From NCBI GenBank assembly GCA_016707075.1, contig JADJII010000011.1:1-64000 (forward strand): a stretch of 64,000 nt of DNA. Direction: 5' to 3'. Both the position numbers and the translations under genes were made by a program. Each line of letters starts with the position of its first letter. The first letter of the stretch is position 1. Under the pieces are notes generated by a model. That model made no database searches and had not been told where the DNA came from. It worked only from the letters and a program-made list of their open reading frames with translations. This document shows, in pieces, positions 8,761 to 16,497 of this stretch. The stretch comes from Egaibacter danicus (GTDB taxonomy: Bacteria > Pseudomonadota > Gammaproteobacteria > Burkholderiales > Burkholderiaceae_C).

Positions 8761-9740
8761 GCCCCGAGCCCGCCGCTACCGACCCTGCTGGCAAAGAGAA
8801 AGAGTTCCGCATCCTGGCACTGTCGGGTGGCGGCTATCTGGGTGTGTTCACGGCGGCACTGCTGGCCGATCTGGAAGAAAAGGTGGGCGAGCCGCTGGGC
8901 CGGCGTTTTGACCTGATTGCGGGGACGTCCGTGGGTGGCATTCTGGCGGTGGCGCTGGCCTTCGAGTTGCCCATGCGGGAAATATTGGGTCTGTTTCTGG
9001 ATCGGGGCGATCAGGTGTTCTCGTCTCGCGCTTTGCCCAAAGGAGCCGTATCAAGGCTGATTGACCTGACCCGTTCGGTGATGGGCCCCAAATACGATGG
9101 CATGGCGCTGCGCGAGGCACTCACGGAATACCTGGGTGACGCGAAGCTGGGCAAGGCGTTGCACCATGTGGTCATCCCGTCGGTAAACGTGACGCGCAGC
9201 CACACCAAGGTGTTCAAGACGCCACATGGCCCCGCTTCAAAAGGCGATGAGCGGGTATTGGCCGTGGACGTTGCCATGGCCACCAGCGCGGCGCCCGCTT
9301 ACTTTCCTTCCGTGGAAATCAACGGCGAGCTGTTCGCCGATGGTGGCATGTTCGCCGTGGCCCCGGATCAGGTGGCGCTGCACGAGGCCGAGCATTTTAT
9401 GGGCGTTGATCCGGACCATGTGCGGATGCTCTCCATCGGCACGGGCACGTCGGGCTACCAGCCGGCGGAGGGCGTGACGGATGACTCCGGCGCGGTGGGC
9501 TGGCTGTCGGACGGCAGGCTGCTGCTGACACTGATCTCGGTCCAGCAGCAGCATGTGCAGGCCATGATGGAGGACCGGCTGCGCAACCGGTACCTGCGCC
9601 TGGATGCGCCCTGGCCACCGCGCGCCGGGCTGGGCATTGACGTGGCTACTGCCGACAGCGCCCGTTTGCTGACCACCATGGCGCACGGCACCTTGCAGGA
9701 CGTGAATGCGCGGCGGCTGGAGAGTTTTCTGAGCCGATGA
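8757..9740 (+). CDS. patatin-like phospholipase, CapV-like
   Basis: 327 aa patatin-fold lipid acyl hydrolase. The oxyanion-hole motif is SGGGYLG (residues 23-29), the nucleophile elbow is GTSVGG with Ser58, and the catalytic Asp is in DGG at residue 195 (FADGGMFAV). No signal peptide. The overall pattern FRILALSGGGYLGVFTAALL and the length resemble the CapV effector phospholipases of CBASS defence, but no CD-NTase, Cap2 or Cap3 gene is nearby. Instead the gene overlaps the WS/DGAT stop by 4 nt. A role in lipid turnover next to neutral-lipid synthesis is the simpler inference. Confidence 0.88.
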   Translation: MSPEPAATDPAGKEKEFRILALSGGGYLGVFTAALLADLEEKVGEPLGRRFDLIAGTSVGGILAVALAFELPMREILGLFLDRGDQVFSSRALPKGAVSRLIDLTRSVMGPKYDGMALREALTEYLGDAKLGKALHHVVIPSVNVTRSHTKVFKTPHGPASKGDERVLAVDVAMATSAAPAYFPSVEINGELFADGGMFAVAPDQVALHEAEHFMGVDPDHVRMLSIGTGTSGYQPAEGVTDDSGAVGWLSDGRLLLTLISVQQQHVQAMMEDRLRNRYLRLDAPWPPRAGLGIDVATADSARLLTTMAHGTLQDVNARRLESFLSR

Positions 9741-9762
9741 CACGCTTTTGACATCCCTCATA

Positions 9763-9818
9763 TTGCTATATATTTGATAGCTTATTGCGCATATTGCAAA
9801 AGGGCTGGAGGCCAATTT
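9763..9818 (+). repeat. dispersed repeat copy B
   Basis: Best-formed copy: TTGCTATATATTTGATAGC, then TTATTGCGCATATTGCAAA, then AGGGCTGGAGGCCAATTT. The first 18 nt contain the short inverted repeat GCTAT...ATAGC. It lies 18 nt upstream of the ATG of the glutamine-synthetase-like gene. Confidence 0.85.
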
Positions 9819-9835
9819 CGCCTAGAATTCAGGCC

Positions 9836-11179
9836 ATGACCCACGCCACTGTCACCCAGCGCCAGGCCTTTTTCCAGCAGCACGGCATTCGTGACGTTGA
9901 ATGCATCTTCCCTGACATTTCAGGCTACCCGCGCCGCAAGCTGATGCCTGCGAACACGTTTGCCACCGGTGGCGAATTGCGCATCTGCCAGGCCATTCCG
10001 ATGCAGGCCGTGACGGGTGACTACTCGTACAACCCGATCTTCCCGGATTCTGACCCTGATGTGCGGCTGGTGCCCGACTACAGCACGCTGAAACTCTCGC
10101 CATGGGCCAGTGCGCCGCGCGCTGTGGCCATTCACGATTGTGTGGAACTGGACGGCAGGCTCTGTGAGTTTGCGCCGCGCAGCATCCTGAAAAACGTGAT
10201 CGCACGCTACACCGAACAGGGTCTCACGCCCGTGGTGGCGCCCGAGATCGAGTTTTACCTGACTGCGCCCAACGCTGACCCGGCCCAGCCTTTGCAGGCA
10301 CCCGCCATGCGTGGTGGGCGCGCCGAGGTCGGGCAAAGCGCCTTCAGCCTGAACCTGCTCAACGAACTCAGCACCTTCTGGGACGAATTCCGTGATGCAC
10401 TGGTCACGCTGGGCGTGCAGGCCGACACGTGGATTCATGAAGTCGGCCCCACGCAATACGAGATCAACCTGATGCACGGTGACCCGGTAGCCGTGGCAGA
10501 CCAGGCTTTTCTGTTCAAGTACGCAGCCAAGGAGATTGCCATCAAGCACGGGCTGAACGCCGCCTTCATGGCCAAGCCGATTGCCGGTGCGGCAGGCAGC
10601 TCCATGCACCTGCACCAGAGCGTGGTCGATGCCAGCGGGCGCAACATTTTCAGTCTGGACGATGGTGCAGAGGCGCCCAGCTTCCGCCACTTCATCGCCG
10701 GGCTGCAGACCTTCGTGCCTGACCTGATGCTGATTTACGCACCCTTCATCAACTCGTATCGGCGCTATGTGTCGGGCAGTCAGGCACCGGTGAACGTGCA
10801 GTGGGGTTACGACAACCGTACCACGGGCCTTCGCATACCCGCCAGCGGGCCCGCTGCGCGCCGCGTGGAAAACCGCCTCGCCGGGGCAGATGCCAACCCC
10901 TATCTGGCCATTGCCGCTTCACTGGCGGCGGGTCTCGCCGGCATGGACGACAAACTGGAGGCGTCGGAGCCCATTGCCAGCAACGGCTACCACGAGTCAC
11001 ATACCCTGCCACGCAGCTTTGTTGCGGCTCAGGAACAGATGGCCGGCAGCGCGCAAAGCCGGCGCCTGCTGGGTGATGATTTCGTCACCGCTTACTGCGC
11101 GGTGAAGGCGCTGGAATACGAGAGCTTCCAGAACGAGATCAGCGCCTGGGAGCGCCGGTATCTGCTGCCGCAGGTGTAG
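9836..11179 (+). CDS. glutamine synthetase family protein, gamma-glutamylpolyamine synthetase-like
   Basis: 447 aa from ATG 9836 (an open frame further upstream runs into the repeat). GS-fold ATP-dependent ligase: EIEFYLT carries metal-ligand Glu residues, AKPIAGAAGSSMHLHQS the conserved GxHxH-like segment, and NPYLAIAASLAAGLAGM the C-terminal GS signature. The sequence resembles PuuA/GlnA3-type gamma-glutamylputrescine synthetases more than GlnA, because it lacks the adenylylation-site tyrosine context and has a shortened N-domain. The probable role is glutamylation of polyamines or another amine for catabolism. No Puu partner genes are adjacent. Confidence 0.85.
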   Translation: MTHATVTQRQAFFQQHGIRDVECIFPDISGYPRRKLMPANTFATGGELRICQAIPMQAVTGDYSYNPIFPDSDPDVRLVPDYSTLKLSPWASAPRAVAIHDCVELDGRLCEFAPRSILKNVIARYTEQGLTPVVAPEIEFYLTAPNADPAQPLQAPAMRGGRAEVGQSAFSLNLLNELSTFWDEFRDALVTLGVQADTWIHEVGPTQYEINLMHGDPVAVADQAFLFKYAAKEIAIKHGLNAAFMAKPIAGAAGSSMHLHQSVVDASGRNIFSLDDGAEAPSFRHFIAGLQTFVPDLMLIYAPFINSYRRYVSGSQAPVNVQWGYDNRTTGLRIPASGPAARRVENRLAGADANPYLAIAASLAAGLAGMDDKLEASEPIASNGYHESHTLPRSFVAAQEQMAGSAQSRRLLGDDFVTAYCAVKALEYESFQNEISAWERRYLLPQV

Positions 11180-11197
11180 AGACTAACCAGAAGGCGA

Positions 11198-11782
11198 CTA
11201 GCCGCCGATCAGTCCCTTCTTGAGACTGCCGTCAACCGGCTTGTCACCAATCCAGATGCGCAGTACGGCGGTGAAGAAGTCTTCGCCGGGAATCACGGTG
11301 CCCCGTGGCTGCCCGCCCTCCATCACCCGTGTACCGGTGCCGGGAATGAACTCGAAAAGGATGACCGCACCCTTCTTGGCCTCACCTACGGCCTTCAGGT
11401 TGGCATTCAAGGCGTCGATTTGCGGTTTCAGGCTATTGAACTGCGCTTCGGTATGGTTGTCGCGCAAGCCATCATTCAGCGCGCCCGCAAAGGTTTCGGC
11501 ATCCACGTTGCGCAACATGGTGATGGCAACGCGGCGCGCGCCCTTTTGGGCCAGCAGTGCAGCAGCGTCATTTGCCTTCTGGGGAACATACAGGCCTGCA
11601 ACATAGACCTTGAAGATGGCCCGCGTTCGCAGCCCCGCACCATTGAGTTGCAAGGTGGTGCCGCCGACCTGGGCCGTAGGCTCGAACTTCACGCCCTCAA
11701 TCTCGACCGGCTGTGCAGTGGCGGCCATAGCGGCCACTGACAACACTGAAGCGGCCATTAGCCGCGCTGCCAAATTGCTCAT
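11198..11782 (-). CDS. chalcone isomerase-fold secreted protein
   Basis: 194 aa from MSNLAARLMAASVLSVAAM, with a signal peptide cleaved near AATAQ. The mature part matches the bacterial chalcone-isomerase-like family: VEIEGVKFEPTAQVGG, then FKVYVAGLYVPQKANDAAA, and the C-terminal FFTAVLRIWIGDKPVDGSLKKGLIGG. In bacteria these are periplasmic proteins without proven isomerase activity, possibly lipid binding. The ribosome binding site AGGAGA lies 6 nt before ATG. The following upstream gene on the same strand (11842-12207) is also secreted, so the two may be an operon. Confidence 0.85.
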   Translation of the reverse strand: MSNLAARLMAASVLSVAAMAATAQPVEIEGVKFEPTAQVGGTTLQLNGAGLRTRAIFKVYVAGLYVPQKANDAAALLAQKGARRVAITMLRNVDAETFAGALNDGLRDNHTEAQFNSLKPQIDALNANLKAVGEAKKGAVILFEFIPGTGTRVMEGGQPRGTVIPGEDFFTAVLRIWIGDKPVDGSLKKGLIGG

Positions 11783-11841
11783 GGTCTGTCTCCTGTTGTT
11801 GGAGACCCCAGTATAGAGACTGGTCAACCCCTGCGCAGTCC

Positions 11842-12207
11842 TCAAAAGCGGGTACTGACCGCCAGGCTGACAACACCAGAATCGCCAACATACGCGTGAT
11901 ACCTGATTTTGTTGCCGTAAGCGCTGGTTTGCGCAAAGTTCCATTGGGCCATCAGGTTACGCCCCGAGATGTCATAAGCAATATTGACCTGGCCCTCGGC
12001 AAATGAGGCCAGCGGAATACCCAGCCGTGCCTGATCCACGTCCTGATTCGCGTTGAAGACAACGAGATAGTCTTTCACGGACGCTTCCAGCTTCATTCTG
12101 GAGTCCCGGACCTGCGAGGTGAGCAGTTTGTCGGCGTCCTGTGCAAAGGATGCCTGAGACGCAACTGCAAGGAAAAGCAGCGCAAGGATGGCGGACAGTG
12201 GCTTCAT
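11842..12207 (-). CDS. small secreted protein of unknown function
   Basis: 121 aa from MKPLSAILALLFLAVAS with a signal peptide cleaved after SFA-QDADKL. The start is chosen by a GGGAGAAC ribosome binding site a few bases upstream. The mature region alternates charged helix (LTSQVRDSRMKLEASVKDY) with likely beta strands (VNIAYDISGRNLMAQWNFAQ) and ends in Arg-Phe, as outer-membrane proteins often do, though it is too short for a barrel. Family not recognised. It lies 59 nt upstream of the chalcone-isomerase-fold gene and may be co-transcribed. Confidence 0.65.
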   Translation of the reverse strand: MKPLSAILALLFLAVASQASFAQDADKLLTSQVRDSRMKLEASVKDYLVVFNANQDVDQARLGIPLASFAEGQVNIAYDISGRNLMAQWNFAQTSAYGNKIRYHAYVGDSGVVSLAVSTRF

Positions 12208-12374
12208 GATGTTCTCCCGGGAACGTGAATTCACTATCACATGCAGCCACCGGGATGAAAAGCAGTTGAAGCCACGCATCAGGTAAGCATTTCAGCGGTT
12301 CTGTAACCTGAGGTGTCAGCGGTTTGTGCTGCGCTCTGGGTTAGCATGATCGCCTGACCTTTCAAATCAAGCCC

Positions 12375-13235
12375 ATGCTCAGTTCGCTACAGCAAACCCG
12401 GTACCAGCAGAACGGTTACCTCGTGTTGCCAAATTTCAAAACCGTGGCCGAAATCGCCGCCCTGCGCGCGCGGGCCGGGGAAATCGTGGACGCGTTTGAC
12501 CCATCGGAGAACATCTCGATCTTCACCACCCAGGAACAGGACCGCCGGGTGGACGACTACTTCATGGGTTCGGCCGACAAGGTGCGCTGCTTTTTTGAGG
12601 AAGAGGCGTTTGATGCTGCGGGTCAGCTCAAGCAGGACAAGTCGCTGTCCATCAACAAAATAGGTCATGCCATGCATGACCTGGATCCCGTATTTGACCG
12701 CTTCTCGCGGGGCCACGGCATGGCCGAACTGGCCGCTGATCTGGGACTGAAGCAGGCGCAGATCTGGCAGTCGATGTACATCTTCAAACAGCCCGGCATC
12801 GGCGGCGAGGTGCGCTGGCATCAGGACGCCACGTTTTTTGACACGGTGCCCATCACGGTGACCACGTTCTGGTTTGCGCTGGAAGACGCTACCCTGGACA
12901 ACGGTTGTCTGTGGGTGGAGCCCGGTGGTCACCGCGGCCCGTTGCGCGAGCGTTTTGTCAAAACAGGAAATGCCGCTGCCAGCATCGAAAAGCTGGACGC
13001 CACCCCCTGGCCTGATGACCAAACTGCGATTCCTGTGGAAGTGAGCGCCGGCACACTGGTGGTGTTTCACGGTCTGCTGCCGCATTACAGCGCGCCCAAT
13101 CGTTCATCCGTTTCGCGCCACGCCTACACGTTGCACGCCACCGATGCCGCGTCGGTCTATTCGTCTAAAAACTGGTTGCAGCGCACGGCAGATATGCCGG
13201 TGCGCGGGTTCCAGGCGCGCTCGTCTCAACGGTGA
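12375..13235 (+). CDS. phytanoyl-CoA dioxygenase (PhyH) family protein
   Basis: 286 aa Fe(II)/2-oxoglutarate-dependent dioxygenase. The facial triad is visible as RWHQDATFF (His149, Asp151) and LLPHYSAPNRS (His237), with Arg243 positioned to bind 2-oxoglutarate. The N-terminus QQNGYLVLPNFKT is typical of PhyH proteins. The substrate is likely a hydrophobic or CoA-linked acid but cannot be assigned. It is preceded by 167 nt divergent from the small secreted protein, and is followed by the convergent LivK-like gene. Confidence 0.9.
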   Translation: MLSSLQQTRYQQNGYLVLPNFKTVAEIAALRARAGEIVDAFDPSENISIFTTQEQDRRVDDYFMGSADKVRCFFEEEAFDAAGQLKQDKSLSINKIGHAMHDLDPVFDRFSRGHGMAELAADLGLKQAQIWQSMYIFKQPGIGGEVRWHQDATFFDTVPITVTTFWFALEDATLDNGCLWVEPGGHRGPLRERFVKTGNAAASIEKLDATPWPDDQTAIPVEVSAGTLVVFHGLLPHYSAPNRSSVSRHAYTLHATDAASVYSSKNWLQRTADMPVRGFQARSSQR

Positions 13236-13260
13236 TGCAAGCCCGTCGGGCACCCAGTGC

Positions 13261-14397
13261 TTAATGCTTGAACTTGCCGTCGCGCTCGATGATGGTCAAG
13301 TCGGTAAAGCTTGAGCCTTGATGGTCCTTGGCGCTGTAAGTCACGGAAAAGCCGCCAAAGTCGAAGTCGCGCAAAGTCTCCAGACCGGCAATCAGGGACT
13401 CCCGGCTGGGGGTGCGGCCTGCGCGACGCAGGCCTTCAACCAGCACACGGGCGGAGAGATAGCCCTCCAAGCTCGTAAAGTCAAAGTCACTGTGGCCGGA
13501 CTCCGTCATGTGCTGCTGGTAGTCTCGTACCACCGCGCTCCTGCTGGAGTATGGAAACGGCACCACCTGCGAGATCACCACGCCCCGCCCGGCGTCACCC
13601 AGCTCATCGGCGAGTGCTTTGGAGCCAACAAAACTGACGTTGAAGAATTGCCCGCCGTATCCCTTGCCACGCGCCTGTTTGATGAAGGCCGCGCAGGATT
13701 TGTAGGCACTGATCTGCACCACGACGTCAGGCTGCGCCTTCAGGATGTCGTCCAGCGCCTTGCTCACATCCACGGTGTTGCGTTCCACGGTACTTACGGC
13801 TACCGGCATGAGCTGGCGCTTGGCCAGGGCACGCATCACACCCTCAAGCCCGGCCTTACCGTAGGCATCGTTCTGGTAAAACACCGCAATTTTTTTCATT
13901 CCCATCGTGGAGACGTGCTGCACGATACGTTCGGTTTCATCAAAATAACTGGCGCGCACATGAAAGACATTGCGGTTGAAGGGTTCACGCAATGCCTGCG
14001 CGCCGGTGAACATGCCAATCAATGGCACCTTCTCTGCGGTAATGACCGGTAGTGCCGCCAGACCCGTCGGCGTGCCCACCGAGCCCGCCAATGCAAATAC
14101 CCTGTCTTCCTTGATTAACGCCTTCACTGCGGCGACGGCTTTCTCGGGCTCATAGCCGTCGTCGCGCGTTACGAGTTTGATCGCACGCCCGTTAATACCC
14201 CCTTGCGCGTTGACGGCCTTGAAGTAACTCTGCATGCCCATCTGCATGCGCAGACCCAGTTGAGCCGCTGGCCCGGTGGTGGCGGCAAACTGGCCGATAA
14301 CGATTTCGGTGTCCGTAACGCCATTTTCGGCCAGCGCCGGTGAGACTGCCACGGCCAAAGCCGAAGCCAAGACAAAGAGATGCTTAGACAGGTACAT
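13261..14397 (-). CDS. branched-chain amino acid type ABC substrate-binding protein (LivK-like), orphan
   Basis: 378 aa periplasmic type I binding protein. The start MYLSKHLFVLASALAVAV has a GGGAG ribosome binding site and gives a signal peptide cleaved near ALAENG. The mature protein begins TDTEIVIGQFAATTGPAA, with the characteristic AAVKALIKEDRVFALAGSVG and KKIAVFYQNDAYGKAGLEG segments of the LivK family. No permease or ATPase genes are near, so it either serves a distant transporter or acts as a sensor domain partner; the next gene upstream is a diguanylate cyclase. The ligand is unknown. Confidence 0.9.
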   Translation of the reverse strand: MYLSKHLFVLASALAVAVSPALAENGVTDTEIVIGQFAATTGPAAQLGLRMQMGMQSYFKAVNAQGGINGRAIKLVTRDDGYEPEKAVAAVKALIKEDRVFALAGSVGTPTGLAALPVITAEKVPLIGMFTGAQALREPFNRNVFHVRASYFDETERIVQHVSTMGMKKIAVFYQNDAYGKAGLEGVMRALAKRQLMPVAVSTVERNTVDVSKALDDILKAQPDVVVQISAYKSCAAFIKQARGKGYGGQFFNVSFVGSKALADELGDAGRGVVISQVVPFPYSSRSAVVRDYQQHMTESGHSDFDFTSLEGYLSARVLVEGLRRAGRTPSRESLIAGLETLRDFDFGGFSVTYSAKDHQGSSFTDLTIIERDGKFKH

Positions 14398-14553
14398 GAT
14401 TCTCCCGACCATAAAGATCCAACAAGGGCCTAGTGTCGCCAGAAAGTTCAGCCAGACCGGTCATGTTCGCACGGATAGCCATCTTTTCGATCTCAAGACC
14501 GTTGCGTAAATGCATACAGCCCCTGCGGTGATCCGCGCGGCCGCGTCGTCCGG

Positions 14554-15408
14554 TCAGGTCGCCACCATCGGCGCAAACCGGGAGACGCCCAGCACGGCCT
14601 CGCCGCGTTCGGGTTGCACCGGCGCAACCTGATTGCGTCCACCGCGCTTGGCCTCATACAGCGCACGGTCTGCCGTTTGAACCAGCACATCCAGCGTTGC
14701 GGTCTGGCCGGCATCGGCACACGCGACACCTACACTGACGGTAACCCGCACCACTTCTGATTGCACACGTAACTGCGCCAATCCGGCGACTGCCTCACGC
14801 ACCCGTTCGGCCAGATGGTGAGCGTGGTCGCGATGCGTATTGGGCAACAGGACCACAAACTCTTCACCACCCCAGCGTGCCAGCAGATCGGTGGTGCGCA
14901 GTGCCTGAGCGCAGCACTGGCTGATTTCAATCAGCACCTGATCGCCCATGCTGTGGCCATGCAGGTCATTGATGCGCTTGAAGTGGTCCACATCCAGTAT
15001 CAGCAGGGCCATCGGCAACTGGTGCCGCTGCGCCAGATGCAGCTCGCGCTGCACACCCTGCAAAAAATGCCGCCGGTTGCTCAATCCGGTGAGGCTGTCG
15101 GTCATGGAGAGTGCGTGTGCCCGACTACGCGCCTGCTCCAGTGCAACTGTCAGAGAAAAGATGACTGCGCCAGTGATCAGCGTCATCGGCAACGGAACCA
15201 GCAAGGAAATGTAAAAAGCCGACCCCATCTCCTGGTGGCCCATAAGGCGCAAAAAAAGCCAGGTCAGCGCCAGCGAGCCCAGCGACGCACACGTGCTGAA
15301 CAGCAGCGTGGTTTGCCAAACACCCAGTCGCACCACACTCTGAGAGAAACGCCGCAGAAGCGGTGTCAACTCAAGCGGCTCCGTATGCGAAGACGGGGAA
15401 TTGGGCAT
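14554..15408 (-). CDS. diguanylate cyclase with two membrane helices
   Basis: 284 aa. The N-terminal half has two hydrophobic segments (roughly residues 33-54 and 65-88) forming a membrane hairpin without a recognisable periplasmic sensor. The C-terminal GGDEF domain begins DSLTGLSNRRHF and carries DVDHFKRINDLHGHSMGDQ and the active site GGEEF. An RxxD inhibitory I-site (RTTD) precedes GGEEF by five residues, so product inhibition is expected. It makes cyclic di-GMP from two GTP. No EAL or HD-GYP gene is adjacent. Confidence 0.93.
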   Translation of the reverse strand: MPNSPSSHTEPLELTPLLRRFSQSVVRLGVWQTTLLFSTCASLGSLALTWLFLRLMGHQEMGSAFYISLLVPLPMTLITGAVIFSLTVALEQARSRAHALSMTDSLTGLSNRRHFLQGVQRELHLAQRHQLPMALLILDVDHFKRINDLHGHSMGDQVLIEISQCCAQALRTTDLLARWGGEEFVVLLPNTHRDHAHHLAERVREAVAGLAQLRVQSEVVRVTVSVGVACADAGQTATLDVLVQTADRALYEAKRGGRNQVAPVQPERGEAVLGVSRFAPMVAT

Positions 15409-15531
15409 AACCGGCGATTATCTGGCCCGTTCGTTGGCCACGTCAACGCGTTTTCACGCGGCTTGCGCCACACGGCCTGCAAGACTGGCAGGGTCCGTAG
15501 CCAAGCCACCGCCATAGTCCCTATCAATCCA

Positions 15532-15577
15532 TTAGCCAAATCCAATTGGCCTAATTAATACATATTCCCTACCATTC
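15532..15577 (+). promoter_or_regulatory. promoter/operator element shared with the rubredoxin reductase gene
   Basis: Begins TTAGCCAAATCCAATTGGCC and ends TTCCCTACCATTC. It aligns over 46 nt without gaps, 35 identical, to 24270-24315 upstream of the rubredoxin reductase. The first half is a near-palindrome (TTAGCCAA...TTGGCcTAA); TTGGCC and TACCAT could serve as -35 and -10. It ends 57 nt before the rubrerythrin ATG. Confidence 0.65.
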
Positions 15578-15634
15578 GTCCTGTGCTGATAGAAAACCTC
15601 TACCAGTAGATCCTTCAACCTTCAGGAGCCCACG

Positions 15635-16120
15635 ATGACTGCTACACAACAACGCCCCGAGATCAAGACCATGGCCAACCTCGAATCCGCCTTTGCTGGC
15701 GAGTCGATGGCCCATATCAAGTACCGCTATTTCGCGAAACTGGCCCGCGAAATGGGTGACGAAGACACCGCCCGCACGTTTGAGGAAACTGCTGACCAGG
15801 AGGTGATGCACGCCTTTGGCCACCTGGATCTGCTCTACCCCAAGGCCACCATGACACCGGCCAAGGCGCTGCAAATCGCCATCGACGGCGAGACTTATGA
15901 GTACACCGAGATGTACCCCGGCTTCCGCAAAACCGCTGAAGCTGAAGGACACGCTGCGGCTGTAGCCGAGATGGACGAGCAGATTGAAGAGAGCAAGGTG
16001 CACGCGGCCCAGTTTCGGGCCACGCTGGAAAAAGCACAAAAACGCTTCGCCGCGCTGGCCAAAGTGGAAGAACGGCACGCCAACCACTACAAAGCCCAGT
16101 TGGCCAAGGTAACGGCTTGA
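15635..16120 (+). CDS. rubrerythrin, ferritin-like domain only
   Basis: 161 aa. A four-helix diiron protein: LESAFAGESMAHIKYRYFAK and FEETADQEVMHAFGHLDLLY carry the ExxH-type ligands of the first pair, and the C-terminal helix VEERHANHYKAQL those of the second. The usual C-terminal rubredoxin domain is missing; a separate rubredoxin gene follows 98 nt downstream, so the electron donor is provided in trans. Rubrerythrins reduce hydrogen peroxide in the cytoplasm under low oxygen. A GGAG ribosome binding site lies 7 nt before ATG. The promoter is shared with the rubredoxin reductase gene at 24391. Confidence 0.93.
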   Translation: MTATQQRPEIKTMANLESAFAGESMAHIKYRYFAKLAREMGDEDTARTFEETADQEVMHAFGHLDLLYPKATMTPAKALQIAIDGETYEYTEMYPGFRKTAEAEGHAAAVAEMDEQIEESKVHAAQFRATLEKAQKRFAALAKVEERHANHYKAQLAKVTA

Positions 16121-16137
16121 CTGGTCAGGCAGTTCAG

Positions 16138-16193
16138 TTGCTATATATTTAATAGCTGGTTGCGCATATTCCACAAGGGTCAAGGCCCGATTT
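16138..16193 (+). repeat. dispersed repeat copy C
   Basis: TTGCTATATATTTAATAGC, GGTTGCGCATATTCCACAAG, GGTCAAGGCCCGATTT. Same orientation as copy B and placed between rubrerythrin and rubredoxin, presumably inside their transcript. Confidence 0.85.
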
Positions 16194-16218
16194 ATTCATT
16201 AAAATTTCAGGAAACCAC

Positions 16219-16383
16219 ATGAAAACATACCTTTGCATTGTTTGCGGCTTTATCTACGACGAGGCCGTTGGCCGCCCCGAAGACGGCATAGCGCCCGGCA
16301 CCAAATGGGCCGATGTGCCCGAGAGCTGGGCTTGCCCGGACTGCGGAGTCGCCAAGGCAGACTTTGAGGCGGTGGAGATCTGA
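16219..16383 (+). CDS. rubredoxin
   Basis: 54 aa, a length normal for rubredoxins. It starts MKTYLCIVCGFIYDEAVG and carries the two CxxCG iron knuckles, CIVCG and CPDCG, with the conserved WADVPESWACP between them. It is a one-electron carrier in the cytoplasm. ATG 16219 follows AGGAAACC. The likely partners are the rubrerythrin just upstream, which lacks its own rubredoxin domain, and the reductase at 24391. The repeat copy C separates it from rubrerythrin. Confidence 0.95.
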   Translation: MKTYLCIVCGFIYDEAVGRPEDGIAPGTKWADVPESWACPDCGVAKADFEAVEI

Positions 16384-16497
16384 GCGCCACGTTACAAGTT
16401 GTAACGGTTGATACGCTGGCGGACAGGATTACCCGGGCTTCGGTGCAATTTCGGGTCTATCCTTGAGCCAGGCTATCAATTTAGAGAGGCGAGAGGC

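Noticed and set aside
8757..9740. A full CBASS defence operon around the CapV-like patatin
   Set aside because: No CD-NTase, E1/E2 or JAB-type gene on either side; neighbours are metabolic.
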